Shown piece by piece: positions 43,612-50,933 of a stretch of DNA of 57,999 nucleotides; position 1 is the first letter of the stretch, and each line of letters begins with the position of its first letter. A program made the translations under genes and the position numbers. The notes below the pieces were generated by a model. That model saw only the letters and a list, made by a program, of their open reading frames with translations. It was not told the DNA's origin and did not search any database. The stretch spans positions 1-57,999 of the forward strand of contig CAZYHZ010000024.1 in assembly GCA_964647625.1 (NCBI GenBank). The letters run 5' to 3'. Source of the DNA: DASRJG01 sp964647625 (GTDB taxonomy: Bacteria; Acidobacteriota; Polarisedimenticolia; Polarisedimenticolales; DASRJG01).

Positions 43612-46533
43612 TCAGGGACAGCTTGTCACCGTCCGCGGCTGCCCCGAATTATCAGCCCCGAAGCTTCCGATGCCGCAGGCGTTGGCTCCACGCGACAGGT
43701 AGAAAAACCCTGTGTCCGGAGGCGGAACCTCTGGGTCGATGAAAAGCGCGCCCGGGAGTCCCGGGAAGCACGACACTGCAGCGCTGCTTGCCGAAAGCGA
43801 GCCGACGTTGCCGCGCGCGACGTCGTAGCTCGTGGCCGATGGATCGGCGGTCCAACTGACGCTGGACTTGTCGTCGCCGAGAGACAGGCCCGCCGTCTCC
43901 CGCGGCGCCGTGATGGGAGAGCCGGCGCACATTCCGCCCGAGCACACATCGCCGACGGTGCAGGCATTCCCGTCGTCGCAGACGCTCGTGTTCGCCGCGT
44001 GGACGCAGCCCGACGACGGATCGCAGCTATCGGTCGTGCACACGTTGCCGTCGTCGCAGCTCGGCGGGGGACCGCCCTGGCAGACTCCTCCACTGCAGGC
44101 GTCGTTCGTCGTGCAGGCGTTTCCGTCGCTGCACGAATGGGTGTTGTTCACGTGCACGCAGCCCGTCGCAGGGCTGCACGTGTCGTCCGTGCAGATGTTC
44201 GCGTCGTCACAGTTGGCGGGGCCTCCGGCGTGGCAGCTGCCTCCTCCGCACACGTCCCCCACCGTGCAGGCGTTGCCGTCGCTGCAGGCCGCGGTGTTGT
44301 TCGTGTGGACGCAGCCGCTCAGGGGATTGCACGTGTCGTCGGTGCACGGATTGTGGTCGTCGCAATCGACGTTCACGCACTGGCACGCGTCGCCGACGCC
44401 GTCGTGATTGGCGTCGGACTGGGACGGGTTGGCCACCGTCGGGCAGTTGTCGCACGCATCCCCGAGGCCGTCTCCGTCGGTGTCGGCCTGATCCACGTTC
44501 GAAACGGACGGGCAATTGTCGCAAGCGTCCCCCACCGAATCCCCGTCCGCGTCACCCTGGAGGGAATCGGTGGTCGTCGGACAGTCATCGCCTACGTCGC
44601 GGACGGCGTCGGCGTCGTCGTTCCGGTTGGCCGGGGCGCAGGTCGGCGCCGGCGTCCGGGCGCCGCCCGGAGAGGCGACGACGGCGGGCGACTCGCCGCA
44701 GGCGTTCTTGCTCCCGACGACGTAGTAGAAGCCCGACCCCGGATCGGGAACGCCGGCATCGGTCACGATCCGCGCGACGTTCTCCGCGTCGAAGCACGTT
44801 TCGTTGTACGCGAACGGTCCGCTCCCGAACGTTCCGCGGTAGACGTTGTACGCGGGCGCCTGATACGCCCGCAGCCACCGTAGCGTGGCGACCGTCCCCG
44901 ACTTGCCGAGCTTCAGCGAGCTCGCAACGGGCTCCGGGCTCTGCCAGATCGCCCGGACGAGCGGCGCGCAATCGCTCGCGTTCGGAACCCCGTCGTTGTC
45001 CGCGTCCGGGTCCTTCCAATCCGGAATGCCGTCGCCGTCGAAGTCCGGCGGGAACTCAAACGCGCCCAGGTCCACGGTTGCGACCCCGTCGTAATCCTTG
45101 TCCTGGATCCTGGGCGCGCCATCGAAATCCACCGACGATCCCGTCGCCGTGTTGTCGCCCCGCTCGATCACGGGGCTCGTTCCCTGAAGGTGGTAATCCG
45201 GCGGGGACCCCGTTCGATTCACGTAGAGGGGATCAACCGACAACCCGCCATTGACGCCAATGTAGTCGGCGTCCGCCTTGGCGCCCGCGACGTTCGTGGG
45301 CGTGTTCCCCCAGATGTCGTTGTTCCGCACGATGGGCAGGTTCGCGGCAGGAGAGACGTAGATGCCGCCCGCGACGCCGGTGCCGGTCGCCTGATTCGAG
45401 GTCACGAGGTTGTTGACGATCTCGGGGCTGTAGCCCGCGAGGCCGGAGGCACCGACGTAGATGGCGCCGCCGTGGAACGACGCGTTGTTGTTGTGGATCG
45501 TGTTGTTGTAGATCTTGACGAGCGACGTGTCGAAGCCGATCGCCCCGCCGTCGACGCCTCCGTTGATGTCGAAGACGTTGTTGTCGACCGTCGCCCGCGA
45601 CGGGTCGGGAGTCGTCACGGGGATGTACGCGCTGAATCCGATGCCCGCGCCGTAGTCCGCGGCATTGTTGTCGGAGATCAGGTTCTGGCTGATCTTCGTG
45701 TCGGCCACGGTCACGCGGCTGTACATCGAGATGCCGCCGCCGCCCCCGAACTGGCGCCCGGTGGCGGGGTTCCCCGCACGATTCGACTTGATCGTGTTCT
45801 TCGTGATGATCGGCGCCGAGTTGTAGCCGACGTAGATGCCGCCCCCGTCCCCTTCGCTCGTGAAGTTTCCCTGGCCCGCGGGAGGATCGACGGCGTTTCC
45901 CTGAATGAGGTTGATGGTGATGACCGGCCGCGGCGGAGCGAGCGGATCGACGCCGTTGACGTAGATTCCGCCGCCGTAGAAGATCTTGTACGTGCTGCTC
46001 GCGACGGCATTTCCCACGATCTCGTTGCGCGTGATCGTCGGCGACGAGCCGTAGACCAGGATGCCGGCCCCGATCTTGGCGTTGAATCCGGCCTGGTCCC
46101 TGCCACCCCCCGAGTTCGTGATGCGAAAACCCTCGATCCGGCTCGTGGTCCCCGCCGCCGACGGGAAGTAGACCGCCGAGCAGTTGGGCTCCGTGCCGTA
46201 CGTACAGAAATCGGCCGTCGGGCACGGTTGATTGCTCCCATCGAGCGTGGTCACCGAAGGGCCGTCGGTCGAGACGATGGCGATCCCCGCCGGGACGCGG
46301 ATCGATTCCTTGTAGTATCCCGGCAGGACCCAGATCGTTCCGCCCGCCGCCTGGATCGCGCAGATCGCCGCCTGGATCTTGCAGTACGGATCGCCCTGCG
46401 TGCCCGTGCCGGTTCCCGTGCAATCGTCGACCCAGACCGTCTGCTGCGCGCTCGCGGAGCTTACGCTCAACGCGACGGCGAAGACGGATGCGGCGATCGT
46501 CGGGATCCACCCGCGCGCCGAGCGAAGCAGCAT
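43612..46533 (-). CDS. Secreted parallel beta-helix protein with choice-of-anchor Q, TSP3 and Cys-rich repeats
   Basis: 973 residues. A signal peptide (1-29) is followed by a right-handed parallel beta-helix (about 30-470) with repeats such as GGAIYVGASG and NTIHNNNASFHGG, and an anchor-like end (SPVIERGDNTATGSS, VDLGAFEF). Then come an Asp-rich calcium-binding stretch, a first copy of the shared Fn3-like module (about residues 535-630), TSP3 repeats (about 640-710), about six Cys-rich repeats of the DDGNPCT type (about 720-870) and a second copy of the shared module at the C-terminus (about 873-973). Pectin-lyase-type helices are often carbohydrate-active, but no active site is evident. Confidence 0.75.
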   Translation of the reverse strand: MLLRSARGWIPTIAASVFAVALSVSSASAQQTVWVDDCTGTGTGTQGDPYCKIQAAICAIQAAGGTIWVLPGYYKESIRVPAGIAIVSTDGPSVTTLDGSNQPCPTADFCTYGTEPNCSAVYFPSAAGTTSRIEGFRITNSGGGRDQAGFNAKIGAGILVYGSSPTITRNEIVGNAVASSTYKIFYGGGIYVNGVDPLAPPRPVITINLIQGNAVDPPAGQGNFTSEGDGGGIYVGYNSAPIITKNTIKSNRAGNPATGRQFGGGGGISMYSRVTVADTKISQNLISDNNAADYGAGIGFSAYIPVTTPDPSRATVDNNVFDINGGVDGGAIGFDTSLVKIYNNTIHNNNASFHGGAIYVGASGLAGYSPEIVNNLVTSNQATGTGVAGGIYVSPAANLPIVRNNDIWGNTPTNVAGAKADADYIGVNGGLSVDPLYVNRTGSPPDYHLQGTSPVIERGDNTATGSSVDFDGAPRIQDKDYDGVATVDLGAFEFPPDFDGDGIPDWKDPDADNDGVPNASDCAPLVRAIWQSPEPVASSLKLGKSGTVATLRWLRAYQAPAYNVYRGTFGSGPFAYNETCFDAENVARIVTDAGVPDPGSGFYYVVGSKNACGESPAVVASPGGARTPAPTCAPANRNDDADAVRDVGDDCPTTTDSLQGDADGDSVGDACDNCPSVSNVDQADTDGDGLGDACDNCPTVANPSQSDANHDGVGDACQCVNVDCDDHNPCTDDTCNPLSGCVHTNNTAACSDGNACTVGDVCGGGSCHAGGPANCDDANICTDDTCSPATGCVHVNNTHSCSDGNACTTNDACSGGVCQGGPPPSCDDGNVCTTDSCDPSSGCVHAANTSVCDDGNACTVGDVCSGGMCAGSPITAPRETAGLSLGDDKSSVSWTADPSATSYDVARGNVGSLSASSAAVSCFPGLPGALFIDPEVPPPDTGFFYLSRGANACGIGSFGADNSGQPRTVTSCP

Positions 46534-46638
46534 TCACCGCTCCAAGCACGCCGGGAGGAGATTTCGGAAACGTAGTCAGGTACCGGCGCTCAGAGAGATA
46601 CGGTGAGAGTCATCGCCGGACAAGCGATGAACGGGCGC

Positions 46639-47667
46639 CTAATTTCGTAATCGAATGAGTTTCGCGCCGAGCTTGTCGGGTGTCGGTCGATCGGCGGGTG
46701 GATCTTGTGACGGCTGCGGCACACCCGTCAGCCCCGGAGCCCGCGTGAACTCCCCGTCGGCGAAGCAGATCTCGTCGTTGAAGCGAACGGTCGATCCGGG
46801 CGTGCAGTCGTCGCCCACTCCATCTTTGCCGTGAGAGAAGATTTCATATCCGGCGTCGGATGAGCTCACCTCGAACGCATTTCCCCATCCGTCCACCGTC
46901 GGCATGACCCGGATGTACTTGGGCTGCACGATCGCCTGGAGCTGGGTCACGTTCTGAGCCTTCGGATAAACGTCGTGGTCCACGGCATACGCGTCGATCG
47001 CCGTCGCGATCGATCGAATGTCGGCCATCGTGCGCTTTTGCTTGCCGCGGTCGATTGCGTTCAGCAAATTGGGAATGGCGATCGCCGCGATGATCCCGAC
47101 CACGGCCAACCCGTACAGACAGGCCGCGGCGATCCCGACGACGACGGCCACGACGCTGCCGCCGTCGAGCGCAAGCAGCTGGGTACGCTCGTCGGGGCGG
47201 AGGCCCTCGATCGGCGTTTCGGAAAACAAGACTCGAATGCCGGGCCTGAACATGTAGACGAGAATCAAGGCGCTGATGACCGTTTGAAGCGGAAACCCGA
47301 GCAGCCCGACCGAAGAAAAGCCGATCTGGACGTAGCGACCGAACGGACGAAGCCGCCAAAGGCCGTAGGCGCAGACGAACGACGCCACCCCCATGAGGGC
47401 GAAGACGATCGCCAGCGGCAGGAACGCCACGCGATCGGGCGCGGGACTCGCAAATGCACCGCACGCCACACCGAGCGCAAACCACAAGGCGCCGGCGAGA
47501 ACCTTCAGAATCGCGAGGAGGGTAACGACGCCCGGCCGGTGCCGCCGAAGCTCTCCGGCCGGCTGCGCTATGTCGGGAGCCGGCGGCGGAACCGCGGTCG
47601 CGGCCCCGCACGCAGCACAGAATCGCGCGCCCTCGGCTAGAGCTGCACCGCACTGCGAGCAATACAT
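46639..47667 (-). CDS. Chimeric zinc-ribbon / polytopic membrane / pilin-domain protein
   Basis: 342 residues. Residues 1-25 form a zinc ribbon (CSQCG ... CAACG), followed by about four membrane segments (about 45-160). A further hydrophobic helix then continues into a pseudopilin-like domain: GIIAAIAIPNLLNAIDRGKQKRTMADIRS. This matches the orphan pseudopilin at 23733 almost residue by residue through that stretch and shares its C-terminal Cys pair. The prepilin cleavage motif (GFTLIELL) is replaced by CLYGLAVV, so it cannot be processed as a pilin. It is likely to remain an inner-membrane protein with the globular domain outside. Confidence 0.75.
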   Translation of the reverse strand: MYCSQCGAALAEGARFCAACGAATAVPPPAPDIAQPAGELRRHRPGVVTLLAILKVLAGALWFALGVACGAFASPAPDRVAFLPLAIVFALMGVASFVCAYGLWRLRPFGRYVQIGFSSVGLLGFPLQTVISALILVYMFRPGIRVLFSETPIEGLRPDERTQLLALDGGSVVAVVVGIAAACLYGLAVVGIIAAIAIPNLLNAIDRGKQKRTMADIRSIATAIDAYAVDHDVYPKAQNVTQLQAIVQPKYIRVMPTVDGWGNAFEVSSSDAGYEIFSHGKDGVGDDCTPGSTVRFNDEICFADGEFTRAPGLTGVPQPSQDPPADRPTPDKLGAKLIRLRN

Positions 47668-47706
47668 CGAGGCTGGGCCTCCCGGCGGACGCCTCCGCTC
47701 CCTGGG

Positions 47707-48345
47707 TCAGAGCATACCGCTTTCGTCGTCACGGACGAACGCTTCGACCGGTTGGCCGAGCCACGACACCATCGCGAGCATCCCGTCGACTTCCAAGCGG
47801 CCGCCGCGCTGCGTCCCACGGAGAGTGGACGGGCTGACCCCCGTCGCATAGCCGACCTGCTCCCATGTCAAATTCCTCGATGCACGCTGGGCGTTCAGCG
47901 CCTCGTAGAGCGCCCCCGTGTCGAATCGTCTCATCCCGGAGATCTTCGGCTTTGCGCGCTGTCGACACTGAATGACATTGCCTTCCGGGTCCAACCCATC
48001 GCACAGCGTGGCGTCGCCGAACGACCATTCGTGGTCGGCCGCATTGAGCGCGCCGCCGTGCGATCCGGCAGCCTCTCGCACCGCGGCGATGTCGCTCACG
48101 TAGAAGACGAGCTTGACGGCCGCGTCCGAGCGACGATCGGGAGGCGTCGAGATTTCGATCTTTGCGGCGATCTCGATTGGAATCTGAACGATGACGAGCT
48201 GGAAGTCGCTTCGTTCGAGGACGACATGGTCATCCTTATTCTCGGTCAGCGTCAGCCCGATGGCGTGTTCGTAGAAATCGGTGACACGTCTTAGGTCCTT
48301 CGCGTAAAGGACTGCGCCACCGAGCGGCCGGTCGATCGTGCTCAT
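47707..48345 (-). CDS. Fusion of a VOC (glyoxalase-like) domain and a helix-turn-helix domain
   Basis: 212 residues. Residues 1 to about 130 are a VOC fold (AVLYAKDLRRVTDFYEHAIGL, VKLVFYVSDIAAVREAA, LCDGLDPEGNVIQCR). Residues about 138-212 resemble XRE/Cro-type DNA-binding proteins (NLTWEQVGYATGVSPSTLRG, GRLEVDGMLAMVSWLG). No catalytic metal site is complete in the VOC part as far as I can see, so it could be a sensor domain controlling DNA binding. VOC-HTH fusions are uncommon. It is monocistronic and divergent from the kelch genes. Confidence 0.7.
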   Translation of the reverse strand: MSTIDRPLGGAVLYAKDLRRVTDFYEHAIGLTLTENKDDHVVLERSDFQLVIVQIPIEIAAKIEISTPPDRRSDAAVKLVFYVSDIAAVREAAGSHGGALNAADHEWSFGDATLCDGLDPEGNVIQCRQRAKPKISGMRRFDTGALYEALNAQRASRNLTWEQVGYATGVSPSTLRGTQRGGRLEVDGMLAMVSWLGQPVEAFVRDDESGML

Positions 48346-48487
48346 CCAGGCATTATCGCAGTCGGGCCGTGTGCGCGGCTGCTCCTTCCGAAATAGGATG
48401 AATAAGGGGCGGGCGGATGCTCATCGCGACTGTCGCGAGGACTTTGACGTATATGTGAGGCGGCCGGGTTTCCGAGTGGGAGAAGTC

Positions 48488-50920
48488 ATGCAGCACACCC
48501 GTCGCGCGCTGCTTACGATTTTCGCGATTGGAATCGCCGCCGCTTCCGAACTATCGCCGCAGCCGTCGACACTCGCTCGAGTCGGAAGCGCTCCAACGTC
48601 GAGCTGCGATCCCGGAGGTTACTGGGACAACGGCATTCTGGGCCGCCTCCCAAACCCGCGATTTGGCCACAGTGCAGTTTGGACCGGCCACGAGATGTTG
48701 ATCTGGGGCGGCTACAACGATCTCCGAACGATGAATACGGGCGGCTTCTACGAGCCCATCACTGACACGTGGCGGAAAATGACAGAGGTGGGAGCGCCGG
48801 CGTCCCGCACGGATCACCAAGCGGTCTGGACGGGCCGACAGTTGATCGTCTGGGGTGGAATCCACTATTCCAACGGGACGCAAACGAGACTCAACGACGG
48901 CGGCCGTTACGATCTGGCATCCGACACTTGGCAGCCGATCTCCCAGATCGGAGCGCCGCCGGGTGGAGTCACCTACCACCTGGTGTGGACGGGCAAGGAG
49001 GTCATTTTCTGGGGCCCCGGAACGGGGGCTCGCTACGACCCTACCGCCGATAAATGGAGAGCGATGGCCGCGCCGAATCCTCTTGTGTCCGGCAACGCGG
49101 TGTGGACAGGGAAAGAAATGATCGTCTGGGGTGGTTCTCGAGGTGCCCGGTATGACCCTTCGCTGGATGTATGGACTCCGATGTCTGCAGTGGAAGCGCC
49201 GGTCGGGATCGGGCCACCATTGTTCTGGACCGGCACAGAAGTTATTGCTTGGGATCTGACCAATTCTTTCACTTCGAACATTGGCGGACTCTACGATCCG
49301 GTGACCGATTCCTGGCGACCCATGCCCGCTGTTGACTTTCATGATTTTCGAGTCCTGAGAGTTTGGACAGGGGCCGAGATGATCATCGTCGGGTCAACCG
49401 TCTTCGCGTACGACCCTCGAACGAACACATGGTCGCATCGTGCACCGCACATGCTCTTCGGCTTCTCGCAAACTGCTGTGTGGACCGGCCGGTACATGCT
49501 CATTTGGGGAGGGGCCAACGCAGGGGGTGGATCTCTTGATAGGGGTGAGAGATACGACGCCGCGTTAGACGTGTGGACGCCGACGACGACGTATGGGGCG
49601 CCCTTGGGTGGCTTTGCCATCGAAACGCCTGTGGGGATGTTGGTGTGGTCGGCCGACGGACGGGGAACTGGAACGGCACTCTACGATTTTGCGCTGGGTA
49701 CGTGGCGACCCATCTCCGTAGCGATATCCGGTTCAGTGGTTTGCACGGGCACCGAGGTGATCTGGTGGACGGGAACGTCCGGTGGCCGTCTCGATCTTCG
49801 TACGCTCAACTGGACTCCGATCTCAACCAGCGGAGGACCGAACGTGAGCGAATATCGCTCAACTGCGGTCTGGACCGGCCACGAGATGATCCTTTGGGCA
49901 CCGTCCGCCAACACCGGGTTGAACACGGGCGGCCGGTATTCCCCATCAACGGACACGTGGAAGCCGATGTCGATAGCCGGTGCGCCACTGGAGGACCGGG
50001 AAGGCTACACGATCACCTGGACTGCGGATCGTGTGATCGTCTGGGGCGGTTCATTTCTTTCAGGCGACCAGACAAACACCGGAGCCAGCTACGACCCATC
50101 CTCGGATACGTGGACGCCAATATCGATGATCGGTGCACCGCCGCCCCGCTCTTATCAAGTGGCGGTGTCCACCGGCTCACGGATGCTCATTTGGGGAGGC
50201 AACACGGCTAACGGCCGTGCGAATGACGGGGGCCGATACGATCCTACGACCGACACGTGGCAACCGACTTCACTAGTGAACGCCCCTTCTGCACGCTATC
50301 TCGCAGCGGCCGTCTGGACGGGAAACAGAATGGTGGTTTGGGGCGGAACGTCTTCACGATTCTCGACCCCCACCGGTGGGCTCTACGACCCCGTCGCTGA
50401 TCAATGGACAGCGATCTCCGAGGAGGGAGCGCCGCTCGAACGTTCCGGGCATTCGATTGTCTGGACCGGGGATGCCGCGATCCTCTGGGGCGGTACAGCA
50501 GACACGTCGAACATTTCTCTGCTGGATGTCGGCGGCCGTCTGTTCCTGGGACAGCTTCAAGACGACGACGGTGACGGCTACAGCGAGTGCGAGGGCGACT
50601 GCGACGACACGAACCCATCATTTCACCCAGGCGCGGTGGAATTGTGCGACGGCCTCGACAACGACTGCGACGGTCAGATCGACAACGATTCCGCGGGGCT
50701 CGATTCGGACGGCGACGGCATTCCCAACGCCTGTGACAACTGCCGATTCGTGGCGAACGCGAATCAACACGATCACGATGGCGACGGCGTCGGCGACGCT
50801 TGCGACAACTGCATCAACGTCCCCAACCCCTCGCAGACCGATACCGATGGGGACGGCCGTGGCGACGCCTGCGACAACAAGCCCACCGTGCCGAACGGGC
50901 CGGGGACGCACAAACACTGA
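48488..50920 (+). CDS. Secreted kelch-repeat protein with MopE and TSP3 tail
   Basis: 810 residues from ATG 48488, with GGGAGAAG upstream. The earlier in-frame ATG at 48338 would lack a signal peptide. A signal peptide (1-23) is followed by about a dozen kelch-like repeats of 45-50 residues, with the pattern GGRYDPxTDTW and AVWTGxxMIVWGG (about 45-690). A putative-metal-binding MopE-type segment follows (about 690-740: YSECEGDCDDTN, ELCDGLDNDCDG), then two thrombospondin-3 repeats (about 745-800). Extracellular scaffold or binding protein; no catalytic residues. Confidence 0.8.
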   Translation: MQHTRRALLTIFAIGIAAASELSPQPSTLARVGSAPTSSCDPGGYWDNGILGRLPNPRFGHSAVWTGHEMLIWGGYNDLRTMNTGGFYEPITDTWRKMTEVGAPASRTDHQAVWTGRQLIVWGGIHYSNGTQTRLNDGGRYDLASDTWQPISQIGAPPGGVTYHLVWTGKEVIFWGPGTGARYDPTADKWRAMAAPNPLVSGNAVWTGKEMIVWGGSRGARYDPSLDVWTPMSAVEAPVGIGPPLFWTGTEVIAWDLTNSFTSNIGGLYDPVTDSWRPMPAVDFHDFRVLRVWTGAEMIIVGSTVFAYDPRTNTWSHRAPHMLFGFSQTAVWTGRYMLIWGGANAGGGSLDRGERYDAALDVWTPTTTYGAPLGGFAIETPVGMLVWSADGRGTGTALYDFALGTWRPISVAISGSVVCTGTEVIWWTGTSGGRLDLRTLNWTPISTSGGPNVSEYRSTAVWTGHEMILWAPSANTGLNTGGRYSPSTDTWKPMSIAGAPLEDREGYTITWTADRVIVWGGSFLSGDQTNTGASYDPSSDTWTPISMIGAPPPRSYQVAVSTGSRMLIWGGNTANGRANDGGRYDPTTDTWQPTSLVNAPSARYLAAAVWTGNRMVVWGGTSSRFSTPTGGLYDPVADQWTAISEEGAPLERSGHSIVWTGDAAILWGGTADTSNISLLDVGGRLFLGQLQDDDGDGYSECEGDCDDTNPSFHPGAVELCDGLDNDCDGQIDNDSAGLDSDGDGIPNACDNCRFVANANQHDHDGDGVGDACDNCINVPNPSQTDTDGDGRGDACDNKPTVPNGPGTHKH

Positions 50921-50933
50921 CCGCGAGGCCTGT

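Noticed and set aside
45190..46575. A plus-strand open frame of 461 codons over the beta-helix gene
   Set aside because: Arg/Asp-rich translation without domain features; it is a shadow of the minus-strand secreted protein.
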